Made by a program: the position numbers and the translations under genes. Shown piece by piece: positions 51,436 to 61,882 of a DNA stretch of 64,000 nt. Where the stretch lies: assembly GCF_900156495.1 (NCBI RefSeq), contig NZ_FTNT01000002.1, forward strand, positions 154,359 to 218,358, written 5' to 3'. Source of the stretch: Williamsia sterculiae. Its GTDB lineage: Bacteria > Actinomycetota > Actinomycetes > Mycobacteriales > Mycobacteriaceae. The first letter of the stretch is position 1; each line of letters opens with the position of its first letter. The notes under the pieces were generated by a model. It was not told the origin of the DNA, did not search any database, and saw only the letters and a program-made list of their open reading frames with translations.

Positions 51436-52818
51436 GTGCTGTTTCCCCGGCTCACCCCGTCTGCTCCCGAGCGTCCTGACCTTGTCGTGGTCGGGGACGA
51501 CGCCCTGTCCGGTGGCGATCTCGTCGGCGCGGCGACGGCGGTCGCCGAGCGTATCGCCGGGGCTCGGGTGGTCGCGGTCTGGGCAGCCCCCTCGGTCGAG
51601 ACCGTCATCGCGGTGGTCGGTGCGTTGCGTGCCGGGGTGGCCGTGGTGCCGGTCCCCCCCGACTCCGGTCCCCGAGAGCTCGAGCACATCCTCGCCGACT
51701 CCGGCGCGCAGGCCTGGCTGGGTGCCGCGCCGAGTGAGTCGACGCTACCGGTCATCCCGGTCCGTCGTTACGCGCGGTCGTGGCACAGCCATCCCGAACC
51801 GCATCCCGACGCAGTGGCATTGATCATGTACACCTCCGGGACCACCGGTCTGCCCAAGGGCGTCCCGATCACCCGGAGGGCGGTCGCGGCGGGACTCGAC
51901 GCCCTGTCCGCCGCCTGGGGGTGGACCGCCGACGACGTGCTCGCCCACGGTCTGCCGCTGTTCCACGTGCACGGATTGATCCTCGGGGTGCTCGGTCCGC
52001 TGCGGGTGGGCGGACGATTGATCCACACGCTGCGTCCGACCCCTGCGGCCTATGCCGCCGCAGGCGCATCGCTGTACTTCGGGGTGCCGACCGTCTGGAA
52101 CCGGGTCGCGGCCGACCCGTCGGCGGCGCGGGCGCTGAGCGGTGCCCGGTTGCTGGTGTCCGGCAGCGCGCCGTTACCGGTACCGGTCTTCGAGCAGATC
52201 CGCGATCTGTCCGGACATCAACTCGTCGAGAGATACGGGATGACCGAGACCCTGATCACGGTGAGTACCCGGGCCGACGGAGAACGCCGCCCCGGGTGGG
52301 TGGGATTCCCCCTCGACGGTGTGCAGACACGGCTGGAAGAGGCCGGCGAGCCGGTCGCCCACGACGGTGAATCGGTCGGTGACCTGCACGTGCGCGGACC
52401 GATGGTGGGCAGCGGTTACCTCAACCGGCCCGAGGCGACCGCGGAGTCCTGGTCGTCGGACGGATGGTTCGCCACCGGTGACGTCGCGGTGATCGATCCG
52501 GCGGGTATGCACCGGATCGTCGGCCGTCGGGCCACCGACCTCATCAAATCCGGCGGATATCGCATCGGCGCGGGAGAGATCGAGACCGTGCTGTCGGCCC
52601 ACCCCGCGGTGGACGAGGTCGCGGTCGTCGGTGTCCCCGACGACGACCTGGGCCAGCGCATCGTCGCCTACGTCGTCGGGGACGGACGTGACGAACAGGC
52701 ACTCATCGACCTCGTCGCCCGCGAACTGTCGAATCACAAACGTCCACGCGAGATCAGGTTCGTCGACACCTTGCCCCGCAACGCCATGGGCAAGGTCCAG
52801 AAGAAGTTGCTGGGATGA
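51436..52818 (+). CDS. fadD36: Acyl-CoA synthetase, FadD36-like
   Basis: 460 residues from GTG. ANL superfamily: the phosphate loop YTSGTTGLPKG (about 132), VERYGMTET, the hinge FATGDVAVID...GRRATDLIKSGGYRIGAGEIE and the adenylation lysine in NAMGKVQKK. N-terminal LSGGDLVGAATAVAERIAG and RVGGRLIHTLRPTPAAYAAAGASLYFGVPTVWNRVAAD recall mycobacterial FadD36. It activates a carboxylic acid (short or malonyl-type by size) to acyl-CoA. The next three genes follow closely or overlap. Confidence 0.88.
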   Translation: MLFPRLTPSAPERPDLVVVGDDALSGGDLVGAATAVAERIAGARVVAVWAAPSVETVIAVVGALRAGVAVVPVPPDSGPRELEHILADSGAQAWLGAAPSESTLPVIPVRRYARSWHSHPEPHPDAVALIMYTSGTTGLPKGVPITRRAVAAGLDALSAAWGWTADDVLAHGLPLFHVHGLILGVLGPLRVGGRLIHTLRPTPAAYAAAGASLYFGVPTVWNRVAADPSAARALSGARLLVSGSAPLPVPVFEQIRDLSGHQLVERYGMTETLITVSTRADGERRPGWVGFPLDGVQTRLEEAGEPVAHDGESVGDLHVRGPMVGSGYLNRPEATAESWSSDGWFATGDVAVIDPAGMHRIVGRRATDLIKSGGYRIGAGEIETVLSAHPAVDEVAVVGVPDDDLGQRIVAYVVGDGRDEQALIDLVARELSNHKRPREIRFVDTLPRNAMGKVQKKLLG

Positions 52819-53798
52819 GGGTGCGGGCACGGGTGGCGGTCGCGCTGGGCAGCGGCGGAGCGCGGGGATACGCCCACATCGGCGCGGTGCAGGTCCTGCA
52901 GGAACGCGGTCACGAGATCGTCGCGGTGGCCGGTTCGTCGATGGGGGCGCTGGTCGGTGGCCTCGCGTGCGCGGACAAACTCGACGACTACGTGGCCTGG
53001 GTGCTGACGCTCAAACAACTCGACGTCATGCGGTTGATGGACGTGTCACTCACCGCACCGGGCGTCATCCACGCCGACAAGATTCTCGACAAGGTGCGCG
53101 AGATCGTCGGCGACACCCGCATCGAAGACCTGCCCATCCCGTTCACCGCAGTGGCCACCGACCTCACCGCCGGACGTCCGCTGTGGTTTCAGCGGGGTCC
53201 GTTGGACACCGCGATCCGTGCCTCCATCGCCATCCCCGGGGTCATCACCCCATTCGAGATGGACGACCGGGTGCTGGTCGACGGCGGGATACTGGATCCG
53301 TTGCCGGTGGCGCCGACCGCGGCGTCGTTGGCCGACTTCACCATCGGGGTGAGCATCGGCACCGGGAGCGGCGACGACCTCGACACCGAGAGTCACGCCG
53401 CCGACGGGCCGATCCGCAGGCTCCGTCGCACCGCGGGCCCGTTGCTGGAGAGCGACTTCGTCCGGTCGGTGGTCGACAGGTTCGCCGCCGATCCGCCGCG
53501 GACCACCACCGAGGCGGCGGTGGTGGAGGCCGCGGCGGACCTGACCGGTGAACTGCCTCCGGGCAAACAGTCGGTGGAGGTGGCCAAACGGTTGGGCCGG
53601 TTCGCGGTGATGAACCGGTCGCTGGATGTGATGCAGGAGGCGCTGGCCCGGCATCAACTGGCCGCCTACCCGCCGGACGTGCTGGTCCGGGTACCGCGAA
53701 ACGCCTGCCGAAGCATGGACTTCCATCGGGCGGGGGAGATGATCGCGTTGGGGCGCAGACTGACCGCCGAGGCGCTGGACACCCAGCTCCCTTCCTGA
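52815..53798 (+). CDS. Patatin-like phospholipase (RssA-type)
   Basis: 327 residues. Oxyanion-hole GSGGARGYAHIG (12-23), nucleophile elbow GSSMG (Ser42) and the catalytic Asp in LVDGGILDPLPV are present. A serine lipase or phospholipase probably acting on membrane lipids or acyl esters. Its ATG overlaps the ligase stop (ATGA), suggesting that fatty acids released here could be activated by the ligase. Confidence 0.92.
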   Translation: MRVRARVAVALGSGGARGYAHIGAVQVLQERGHEIVAVAGSSMGALVGGLACADKLDDYVAWVLTLKQLDVMRLMDVSLTAPGVIHADKILDKVREIVGDTRIEDLPIPFTAVATDLTAGRPLWFQRGPLDTAIRASIAIPGVITPFEMDDRVLVDGGILDPLPVAPTAASLADFTIGVSIGTGSGDDLDTESHAADGPIRRLRRTAGPLLESDFVRSVVDRFAADPPRTTTEAAVVEAAADLTGELPPGKQSVEVAKRLGRFAVMNRSLDVMQEALARHQLAAYPPDVLVRVPRNACRSMDFHRAGEMIALGRRLTAEALDTQLPS

Positions 53799-55021
53799 TG
53801 AGGCAGATTCCCCGGGAGATCTGGGTTCTGTTGGCCGCCAACGTGGTCATCGCCCTGGGTTACGGTTTCATCGCACCCGCCCTGCCGTCCTTCGCCCGCA
53901 GTTTCGACGTCGGAATCGGTGCCGCGTCGGTGATCATCTCCGCGTTCGCGGTGATGCGACTGGTGTTCGCGCCGGTGGGTGGTCAGCTGGTTCGTCGGCT
54001 GGGGGAGCGGCGCATCTATCTGACCGGTCTGCTGATCGTGGCCGCATCGACCCTGGCCTGCGCATTCGCGCAGTCGTACTGGCAACTGCTGGTGTTCCGT
54101 GCTCTGGGTGGGATCGGTTCGACGATGTTCACCGTGTCCGCGCTGGGTCTGCTGATCCGATTGGCGCCCAGCGACATCCGTGGGCGGGTGTCCGGCTTCT
54201 TCAGCGCCGGCTTCCTGATCGGCAACATCACCGGGCCGTTGATCGGATCGGCGTTGGTCGGCGCGGGCCTGCGGATGCCGTTCATCGTCTACGCCGCGGC
54301 CCTGCTGGTGGCCACCGCGGTGGTCGCGACGCAGTTGCGTGGAGTCGGTGGTCGCCCGGTCGCCGACGTCGAGGCCGAGCCGGCCATCGGTTTCCGGGCC
54401 GCCTTGCACGACCGCACCTATCGGGCCATCCTCGCCTCCAGCCTGACGCAGGGGTGGGTGTCGATGGGTGTACGGGTGGCCCTGGTTCCGCAACTCATCG
54501 TCGACCAGTTGCATCGTGGCGCGGCCTGGGCGGGTGTGGTTTTGGCCATCTACGCGGCGGGCAACGTGCTGGCCATCGCGGCGGCCGGACGGCTCTCGGA
54601 CCGGGTCGGTCGCAAACCGTTGATGCTGCCCGGGCTGGTACTCGCCGCGGCGTCGACGCTGGTCCTGGGATACAGCACCACGATCTGGGTGGCGGCGGTG
54701 CTGACCTTCGTGGGTGGTGTGGGTTCCGGGCTGTTCGCACCGACGCACCAGGCCGCGCTGGCCGACGTCCTCGCCGGACGGGGTGGCAACGGGCCGCGCA
54801 GGCAGGGCGGCACCGCGTTGGCCGCGTTCCAGATGAGTTCGGATGTCGGCGCGGTGAGCGGGCCCATCGTCGCCGGGTTCGTCGCCGGACGCTTCGGTTT
54901 CGGTCCGGCATTCGTACTCACGGGCCTCGTGGCTGTGATCGCCGTCATATTGTGGGTGTTCGCCGCGGAGACCGCACCCGCCCGCGTCGGAATCGGTGAG
55001 GAGAAAGTGACGCGTCCCTAA
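53798..55021 (+). CDS. MFS transporter (drug-efflux type)
   Basis: 407 residues, twelve hydrophobic helices. GGQLVRRLGERRIY in loop 2-3, RALGGIGSTMFTVSALGLLIRLAPSDIRGRVSGFFSAGFLIGNITGPLIG and GRLSDRVGRKPLML in loop 8-9 fit the DHA1 group. Its ATG shares the A of the patatin stop (TGATG), so it is translationally coupled. The substrate is unknown; export of a lipid or drug is likelier than nitrate uptake. Confidence 0.9.
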   Translation: MRQIPREIWVLLAANVVIALGYGFIAPALPSFARSFDVGIGAASVIISAFAVMRLVFAPVGGQLVRRLGERRIYLTGLLIVAASTLACAFAQSYWQLLVFRALGGIGSTMFTVSALGLLIRLAPSDIRGRVSGFFSAGFLIGNITGPLIGSALVGAGLRMPFIVYAAALLVATAVVATQLRGVGGRPVADVEAEPAIGFRAALHDRTYRAILASSLTQGWVSMGVRVALVPQLIVDQLHRGAAWAGVVLAIYAAGNVLAIAAAGRLSDRVGRKPLMLPGLVLAAASTLVLGYSTTIWVAAVLTFVGGVGSGLFAPTHQAALADVLAGRGGNGPRRQGGTALAAFQMSSDVGAVSGPIVAGFVAGRFGFGPAFVLTGLVAVIAVILWVFAAETAPARVGIGEEKVTRP

Positions 55022-55049
55022 CGCCGGCACAAACAGTCTTCAACAGGGC

Positions 55050-58000
55050 GTGGCCACCCTGGTCGGTGTGGTTCCCGAAGCAGCAGCACCCGCCGATACC
55101 CGGGTGACACGTACGGCGTGTTCGTACTGCGGTGTCGGCTGCGGTATCGAGGTGACCACACGTGTCGAACCCGGTCGCGGCCCGGTGATCGCGAAAGTGT
55201 CCGGGGACAAACTGCACCCCACCAATCACGGTCGACTCTGCACCAAGGGCGCCACCCACGCGGAACTGATGCGCGCCGACGAGCAGCGGATGCGTAGCGC
55301 CTACCTGCGTCCGGCCCGTGGGCGCCCCGCCCAGGCCGTCGCCGTGGACACCGCTGTCGGCGAGGTCGCGACCAGGATGCGGGCGATCATCGATGAACAC
55401 GGGCCCAACGCGGTGGCGGTGTACGTGTCCGGTCAGATGTCCACGGAAGCGCAGTACCTGGCCACCAAGCTGGCGAAGGGATATCTGCGCACCACCCACA
55501 TCGAGTCCAACTCCCGACTGTGTATGGCCAGTGCCGGTACCGGTTACAAGCAGTCGTTCGGGTCCGACGGTCCGCCCGGGTCGTATCAGGACTTCGACAA
55601 GGCCGATCTGTTCCTGGTCATCGGGTCGAACATGGCCGACTGTCATCCGATCCTGTATCTGCGGATGGTCGACCGACTCAAACAAGGCGCCAAGCTGATC
55701 GTCGTCGACCCGCGCCGCACCACCACCGCCGACCGCGCCGACCTGTATCTGCCGGTTCGGCCGGGCAGCGACCTGGCGTTGCTGAACGGATTGCTGCACC
55801 TGTTGGTCGAGTCGGGTGACATCGATGAGGAGTTCATCGCGGCCCATACCGAGGGCTGGGAGCAGATGCCGGGATTCCTGGCCGACTACCCGCCTGAGCG
55901 GGTCGCCGAGCTCACCGGACTGTCCTGTGACGACATCCGCACCGCGGCCGGGATGATCGCCGACGCGGGTGAGTGGATGAGCTGTTGGACCATGGGGCTG
56001 AATCAGTCCACCCACGGCACGTGGAACACCAACGCGATCAACAACCTGCACATGGCCACCGGCGCGCTCTGCCGGCCGGGTTCGGGACCGTTGTCGCTGA
56101 CGGGTCAACCGAATGCGATGGGTGGCCGAGAGATGGGCTACATGGGACCGGGATTGCCCGGCCAGCGAGTGGTGACGTCGGAGGACGATCGCCGGTTCTG
56201 CGAACAGCGGTGGGGATTGGACGCTGGCACCATCCGCTCCGACGTCGGGCCCGGTACCATCGAGATGTTCTCGCAGATGGCATCCGGTGACATCAAGGCG
56301 TGTTGGATCATCTGCACCAATCCGGTGGCGTCGGTGGCCAACCGCCGCACCGTGATCGCCGGTCTGGAGGCGGCCGAACTGGTGGTGGTGCAGGACGCCT
56401 ACACCGACACGGCCACCGCCGAGTACGCCGACGTACTGCTACCCGCCGCGCTGTGGGCCGAGTCGGATCAGGTGATGATCAACTCCGAGCGGAACGTGAC
56501 CCTGTTGCAGCAGTCGACGCAACCGCTCGGCGAGGCGAAACCGGACTGGCAACTGATCGCCGAGGTGGCCACCGCGCTCGGCTTCGGCGAGGCGTTCGCA
56601 CACACGTCCGCATCCGAGGTGTTCGACGAGATCACCGAGTTCTGGAACCCCCGCACCGGGTGGGATCTGCGCGGCGTCGATCACGATCGGCTGCGCTCCA
56701 CGCCCCTGCAGTGGCCGTGCCCGCCGCCGGGCGAACCGGGCGGTGACGACGATCGGCACCCGATCCGTTACCTCAACGACGGGGTGAGCCAGACCCTGTT
56801 CACCGACGACGACGGCACGGTCCCGGAGTTGGCCTTCGCGACGCCGAGCCGCAGGGCACAGTTCTTGCCGCGGCCGCACATGGACCCCGCAGAGCTTCCC
56901 GACGACGAGTACCCGATGGTGCTGAACACCGGTCGGCTGCAACACCAGTGGCACACCATGACCAAGACCGGCAAGGTGGCCAAGCTCAACAAACTCAATC
57001 CGTCACCGTTCGTGGAGATACACCCGGACGACGCCGAACGTCTCGGGATCCGCGACGAGCACGAGGTGGAGATCGCCTCGCGACGCGGCCGCGCGGTCTT
57101 TCCCGCGGTCATCACCGACCGCGTGCGGCCGGGCAACTGTTTCACCCCGTTCCACTGGAACGACGAACACGGTGAATACCTGACCGTCAACGCCGTGACC
57201 AACGACGCCGTGGACCCGGTGTCGCTGCAGCCCGAGTTCAAGGCCTGCGCGGTGTCGTTGCGGCCGGTCGCCGCGCGGCCCGAACCGGAGGTGACAGACG
57301 TGGATGCTCATCCGTTGGCGGCAGCTCTCGGTGTGCCGCAGACCGTTCCGGAGCTCGACGAGGGTGAGAAGGCCTATGTGGGCGGATTCCTGGCCGGCGT
57401 TCAATCGCGCGGTGGTCAGGTCTCGGACGGCACCGTCGCGACGGTGCCGGTGTTGCCGCCGTCGGCGCCGGTACGCGGTGTGGTGCGGATGTGGGTCGAC
57501 GGCATGTTGGCGGGTATGTACAGCGGTGCGGCCGGCGCGGTCGACGATCCGGTGGTCGAGAAGGGTGCCGGACAGGGGGCCGACGGTTCACTGATCGTCC
57601 TGTGGGCGTCGCAGACCGGGGGTGCCGAGGAGTTCGCCGGGACGGTCGAGGGTGCGTTGACTGCTGCGGGGTACGCGCCTCGACTGGTGGAGATGGATGG
57701 GTGCGGACTCGACCAACTGGCGGCCGCATCGCGGGTCGTGGTGGTGACGAGCACTTTCGGCGACGGGGGGCCGCCCGACGATGCTGCCGACTTCTGGGAA
57801 CGACTGTCGTCGGCGACCCCCGACCTGGGTGGCGTGTCCTTCGCCGTGCTGGGGATGGGTGACTCGTCCTACGACGACTTCTGCGGGTTCGCCGCGAAGG
57901 TCGACGACCGGTTCGCCGAACTGGGCGCCCGGCGGTTGACGGACATCGTGCGGTGTGAACCCGATGAGACCGACCGAGCCGACGAGTGGCTGCAGCGGCT

Positions 58001-59279
58001 CACGCCGCTCGTGGACGGTGGTGAAGGCGTCTCATCGTCGGGTGATCGGGACCGGGATGATGCGGTGTCACCGGAGGTCGCACCTCCCCACCCCGGTGGG
58101 GGCGGTGGTGGTTCTGTCACCGTGACCGAACCACGCGTGCAGACCGCTGGTGTCGAGGCGCCTGCGTCGGTCTTCACCCGGGCGAATCCTGTGCATGCCC
58201 TGCTGGTCCGCAACACGGTGCTCACCGGTGCGGGGTCGCAGAAAGAGGTGCGCACCTTCGGGTTCGACCTGGCCGACCACGATGTCGAGTACGAGGCCGG
58301 GGACTCGTTGGGGGTGATGCCCACGAATTCGACCCAGCATGTCGACGCGTTCCTGGTGGCGGCAGGGCTGGACGGTGACGTCGCCGTGGACGGGACCACG
58401 TCGATGCGGGAGGCCCTGCGCACCCGGCACGACATCTGTCGGCTCACGCCCGGATTGTTGAAGTTCGTCGCCGAACGGTCCGGGAACGGGCAGTTGGCGA
58501 CCTTGCTGCGTCGAGACAACAAGAACGAACTCGCCAAGTGGATGTGGGGTCGACACGCCGTGGATCTGTTGCGCGCCTTTCCGATCGAGGCGACCCCGAC
58601 GGAATGGACCGAGACACTCGGCGGTCTGCAACCGCGCCAGTACTCGATCTCGTCCTCGCCGAGGGAGTCGCCACAGGAGGTGCAGTTGACCGTGTCGGTG
58701 GTGCGATACGACGGGGACGACGGGACGCCTCGTGGAGGCGTCTGCTCGACCTTTCTGGCCGACCGTGCCGACGATGCCGGTGTGCCGATCTTCCTGAACC
58801 GATCGCCGCATTTCCGTCCGCCAGCCGACCCCGGAACCCCGATGATCATGATCGGGCCGGGCACCGGTATCGCCCCGTTCCGGGGATTCCTCCACGAGCG
58901 TCGTGCGCTCGGTCATCGCGGCGACAACTGGTTGTTCTTCGGTGACCAGCACGCCGCGGACAACTTCTACTACCGGAGCGAGCTGGAAGACATGTTCCGC
59001 GACGGGTTCCTCACCCGTCTCGACGTCGCGTTCTCCCGAGACCAGCGTGAACGCATCTACGTACAGGACCGTATGGTGGAACACGGTGCTCTGCTGTGGC
59101 GTTGGCTCGAATCGGGTGCCCACTTCTACGTCTGCGGTGACGCAACCCGAATGGCCAGGGACGTCGACGAGACGCTGCTCGGCATCATCTCCCACCACGG
59201 CAGGATGGGCGAGGACGAGGCCAAGGCCTACCGGAAGGAACTGGTCGCCACGAAGCGGTACGTCCGCGACGTCTACTGA
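55050..59279 (+). CDS. Fused assimilatory nitrate reductase and sulfite-reductase-type flavoprotein
   Basis: 1409 residues from GTG at 55050. Residues 1-750 are a NasC/NarB-type molybdenum bis-MGD reductase with a [4Fe-4S] site (Cys24, Cys27, Cys31, Cys64) and segments SNSRLCMASAG, CWTMGLNQSTHGTWNTNAI and NTGRLQHQWHTMTKTG. A bridge (750-840) leads to a flavodoxin domain (LWASQTGGAEEFA near 845; STFGDGGPPDDAADFW), then a CysJ-like FAD domain (RQYSISSSP near 1195) and NADPH site (GPGTGIAPFRGFLHER near 1270). All parts needed to pass electrons from NADPH via FAD and FMN to nitrate are in one chain. The first translated base is 28 nt after the MFS stop. Confidence 0.92.
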   Translation: MATLVGVVPEAAAPADTRVTRTACSYCGVGCGIEVTTRVEPGRGPVIAKVSGDKLHPTNHGRLCTKGATHAELMRADEQRMRSAYLRPARGRPAQAVAVDTAVGEVATRMRAIIDEHGPNAVAVYVSGQMSTEAQYLATKLAKGYLRTTHIESNSRLCMASAGTGYKQSFGSDGPPGSYQDFDKADLFLVIGSNMADCHPILYLRMVDRLKQGAKLIVVDPRRTTTADRADLYLPVRPGSDLALLNGLLHLLVESGDIDEEFIAAHTEGWEQMPGFLADYPPERVAELTGLSCDDIRTAAGMIADAGEWMSCWTMGLNQSTHGTWNTNAINNLHMATGALCRPGSGPLSLTGQPNAMGGREMGYMGPGLPGQRVVTSEDDRRFCEQRWGLDAGTIRSDVGPGTIEMFSQMASGDIKACWIICTNPVASVANRRTVIAGLEAAELVVVQDAYTDTATAEYADVLLPAALWAESDQVMINSERNVTLLQQSTQPLGEAKPDWQLIAEVATALGFGEAFAHTSASEVFDEITEFWNPRTGWDLRGVDHDRLRSTPLQWPCPPPGEPGGDDDRHPIRYLNDGVSQTLFTDDDGTVPELAFATPSRRAQFLPRPHMDPAELPDDEYPMVLNTGRLQHQWHTMTKTGKVAKLNKLNPSPFVEIHPDDAERLGIRDEHEVEIASRRGRAVFPAVITDRVRPGNCFTPFHWNDEHGEYLTVNAVTNDAVDPVSLQPEFKACAVSLRPVAARPEPEVTDVDAHPLAAALGVPQTVPELDEGEKAYVGGFLAGVQSRGGQVSDGTVATVPVLPPSAPVRGVVRMWVDGMLAGMYSGAAGAVDDPVVEKGAGQGADGSLIVLWASQTGGAEEFAGTVEGALTAAGYAPRLVEMDGCGLDQLAAASRVVVVTSTFGDGGPPDDAADFWERLSSATPDLGGVSFAVLGMGDSSYDDFCGFAAKVDDRFAELGARRLTDIVRCEPDETDRADEWLQRLTPLVDGGEGVSSSGDRDRDDAVSPEVAPPHPGGGGGGSVTVTEPRVQTAGVEAPASVFTRANPVHALLVRNTVLTGAGSQKEVRTFGFDLADHDVEYEAGDSLGVMPTNSTQHVDAFLVAAGLDGDVAVDGTTSMREALRTRHDICRLTPGLLKFVAERSGNGQLATLLRRDNKNELAKWMWGRHAVDLLRAFPIEATPTEWTETLGGLQPRQYSISSSPRESPQEVQLTVSVVRYDGDDGTPRGGVCSTFLADRADDAGVPIFLNRSPHFRPPADPGTPMIMIGPGTGIAPFRGFLHERRALGHRGDNWLFFGDQHAADNFYYRSELEDMFRDGFLTRLDVAFSRDQRERIYVQDRMVEHGALLWRWLESGAHFYVCGDATRMARDVDETLLGIISHHGRMGEDEAKAYRKELVATKRYVRDVY

Positions 59280-59341
59280 GGTGGCGCCCACCACGAATGC
59301 TCGCCCCAGAGGGGGCGCCCCGGCTTCGACGGTCGGCACCC

Positions 59342-60502
59342 CTACAGCGTGATCACACGCACGAAGCAGCGGGCGAACTCGACCCGATCGGCGTCGTAGC
59401 CCTCCCACTTCGCGGCGGGCACGTCCCGCTGTTCGACCTCATCGAATCCGCGCCTGACGAAGAAGTCGGCAGCTTGAGGACTGACGGTCACCGCGAAGAG
59501 GTTCGCTATACCCCGCGCGCGGCACATCTCCAGCAGTCCGTCGATCAACAGACCACCCGCGCCGAGCCCGGAGAACTCGGCGACCGTGATCAGCCCCGAC
59601 ACCTCAGCGAAACCGGTTCCCGCGTATCGGTACACCTCGAGTCCGACGATGCCCGCGAGGTGTCCTGTACGTAGGACCCGCGCGCCCAGTCCACCCGCCG
59701 CCATGCGGGCGATCTCGGTCCGGCTGCGCGGCTTCAGAACTCCTTCCCGCACTCCCTGGGTGACCAGTGCCTCGATCGCGGGGAAGTCGTCCACCCGAAG
59801 CGGGGCCGAGTGCAGGTATCGCCCCTGGGTGAGGACGGTTCCGCGGCCATCGAACGTCAGCAGCTCGAACTCGAGATCCTCGGCACAGCAGAGGTTGACG
59901 CTGTATGCGCCGCCCGCAAGCGCCTCCTGTGCGGCGGGCGCGAAGTCGTCGAGGCCACGGTCGGTCAGGTGCGTTTCCAGATGGACGCGGTGGATGTCGA
60001 TGTCTGCGAAGCTCCGCGCCGGAGTGCCCCAACCACCACCGGGGTCGGTGAGCACCATTTTCGATGCGCGGAGGCTCGCAGAGACGGCACCGGCGGTGCG
60101 GGCGACCGCTGACGGCCGAGCCGCGACCACCACACAACGGGAATCCACCGCTGACAGCCACAACGTGGTGACCGTCTCGTCGTCACACATCGTCGAACCG
60201 TCCACGATCAGGCCATCGATCACGGCAACCGCCATCGGGACCGAGTCGGCCGCCACGACGAAGACGAACCGGGTGTCTCCTGTTCGGAACTCATCGACGG
60301 TGCGTTTCGCCGCCGCCAGAGCAGCGGCACCCAGTACGGGAAGGGCGACGACAATGGTGACGCCACGGAATTCCTCGACGAAGAAGTCGCGCTCGGTGAG
60401 AGGCACCCCGCCTGGGGTCAGCGGGACCGCCGCCTCGGATGACACCGCAGTTCTCGGCCCCGGTTCGCGTGGCCTCGCCGGCGGGTGGTCGTCTGCCGTC
60501 AT
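59342..60502 (-). CDS. N-acetylglutamate-synthase-like protein (AAK-like domain plus GNAT)
   Basis: 386 residues. The N-terminal 230 residues resemble a degenerate amino-acid-kinase domain. The join [65 protein letters not shown] is like ArgA, and the GNAT domain ends with [35 protein letters not shown] and [12 protein letters not shown]. It would acetylate glutamate, the first arginine step. The start at 60502 begins after an unconserved stretch. Divergent from arginine deiminase. Confidence 0.78.
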   Translation of the reverse strand: MTADDHPPARPREPGPRTAVSSEAAVPLTPGGVPLTERDFFVEEFRGVTIVVALPVLGAAALAAAKRTVDEFRTGDTRFVFVVAADSVPMAVAVIDGLIVDGSTMCDDETVTTLWLSAVDSRCVVVAARPSAVARTAGAVSASLRASKMVLTDPGGGWGTPARSFADIDIHRVHLETHLTDRGLDDFAPAAQEALAGGAYSVNLCCAEDLEFELLTFDGRGTVLTQGRYLHSAPLRVDDFPAIEALVTQGVREGVLKPRSRTEIARMAAGGLGARVLRTGHLAGIVGLEVYRYAGTGFAEVSGLITVAEFSGLGAGGLLIDGLLEMCRARGIANLFAVTVSPQAADFFVRRGFDEVEQRDVPAAKWEGYDADRVEFARCFVRVITL

Positions 60503-60657
60503 GTGTTGAGTCTGGCCTACTCCTCGGCATGTGTGTGGTGTCGGCCCATCGTGATCGACGTCCGCAGCGTGACCGTCGTCCCCTGCCGGAGCGTCGCGCC
60601 GAGGGTGCGACAACTCGATCGTTGGCCGCCTCCGCCGACAAGCCATATTGTCGGAAC

Positions 60658-61872
60658 ATGACGGTGACACTGGGGTCGAACTCCGAAGTCGGCACGCTGC
60701 GATCGGTGATGTTGCATCGCCCGGGGGAAGAGTTGCGTCGCCTCACCCCGCGCAACAGCGACCAGTTGCTGTTCGACGGACTGCCCTGGGTGGATCGAGC
60801 CCAGGACGAGCACGACGCCTTCGCCGAGGTGATGCGCGACCGCGGTGTGGAGGTGCTGCTACTCGGCGACCTGCTCGCGGAATCGTTGCAGTCCAGTGGG
60901 GCCGCGCGGATGCAGGGCGTCGCCGCGTCGGTCAGCGCCAAACAGCTCGGTATCGCGCTGGCCGACGACCTGACCGCCCACCTGCGTGCGCTGCCCGGCG
61001 ACGAGTTGGCGACGGTGCTGATGGCGGGGATGACGTTCGACGAGCTCCCCGAGAGCTTGGCCGCCGCACGATCCTCCCTGGTCCGACGTATGCATCACGG
61101 CACCGACTTCGCCATCTCGCCGCTACCCAACCTGCTGTTCACCCGGGACAGTTCGTTCTGGATCGGGCCGCGCTTCGCGATCACCTCGCTGGCCTTGCCC
61201 GCTCGTGTGCGAGAGACGTCGCTGACCGACATCATCTACGCCCACCACCCGCGGTTCCGCGGCGCGCGGCGCGCATACGAATCACACACCGCTCCGGTCG
61301 AGGGCGGCGACGTGTTGCTCCTCGCCCCGGGTGTGGTCGCTGTCGGGGTCGGCGAACGGACCACACCTGCGGGTGCGGAAGCATTGGCGCGCAGCTTGTT
61401 CGACGACGACCTCGCCCACACCGTACTCGCCGTACCCATCGCGCAGGAGCGCGCATCGATGCACCTCGACACCGTCTGCACGATGGTCGACACCGACGCC
61501 GTGGTGATGTATCCGGCCATCCGCGACTCGCTGTCGGCCTATACCCTGCGCCGGCAGGACGGTGTCGTACGGGTCGCCGGACCGGCACCGTTCGTCGAGG
61601 CCGCCGCAGAGGCGATGCAGATCGAGAAACTGCGGGTCATCGACACCGGACTCCTCGACGCGGTCACTGCCGAACGCGAGCAGTGGGACGACGGCAACAA
61701 CACCCTCGCACTGGAACCCGGTGTGGTGATCGCCTACGACCGCAACGTCGAGACCAACCGTCGACTGGAGGACTCGGGTATCGAGGTCCTCACCATCGCG
61801 GGCAGCGAACTCGGTTCCGGGCGCGGCGGTCCACGGTGCATGTCGTGTCCGCTGTCGCGCGATCTGTTGTGA
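60658..61872 (+). CDS. arcA: Arginine deiminase
   Basis: 404 residues, the usual length. It hydrolyses arginine to citrulline and ammonia. Hallmarks are [36 protein letters not shown] (Asp), [31 protein letters not shown] (His and Asp) and the catalytic cysteine in [17 protein letters not shown]. No arcB, arcC or antiporter follows, so energy gain from the full ADI pathway is not supported here. A GntR regulator starts 10 nt downstream. Confidence 0.95.
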   Translation: MTVTLGSNSEVGTLRSVMLHRPGEELRRLTPRNSDQLLFDGLPWVDRAQDEHDAFAEVMRDRGVEVLLLGDLLAESLQSSGAARMQGVAASVSAKQLGIALADDLTAHLRALPGDELATVLMAGMTFDELPESLAAARSSLVRRMHHGTDFAISPLPNLLFTRDSSFWIGPRFAITSLALPARVRETSLTDIIYAHHPRFRGARRAYESHTAPVEGGDVLLLAPGVVAVGVGERTTPAGAEALARSLFDDDLAHTVLAVPIAQERASMHLDTVCTMVDTDAVVMYPAIRDSLSAYTLRRQDGVVRVAGPAPFVEAAAEAMQIEKLRVIDTGLLDAVTAEREQWDDGNNTLALEPGVVIAYDRNVETNRRLEDSGIEVLTIAGSELGSGRGGPRCMSCPLSRDLL

Positions 61873-61882
61873 GTCGGGTGTG

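Noticed and set aside
53666-55030. Leftward 454-residue frame antisense to the MFS gene
   Set aside because: His/Arg/Gly/Gln-rich translation without hydrophobic or catalytic pattern, while the sense frame gives a clean twelve-helix transporter.
53798-59279. MFS gene upstream of nitrate reductase as a nitrate transporter (NarK)
   Set aside because: The helix and loop motifs are of the DHA1 efflux group; the nitrate signature of NarK/NRT transporters is not visible.
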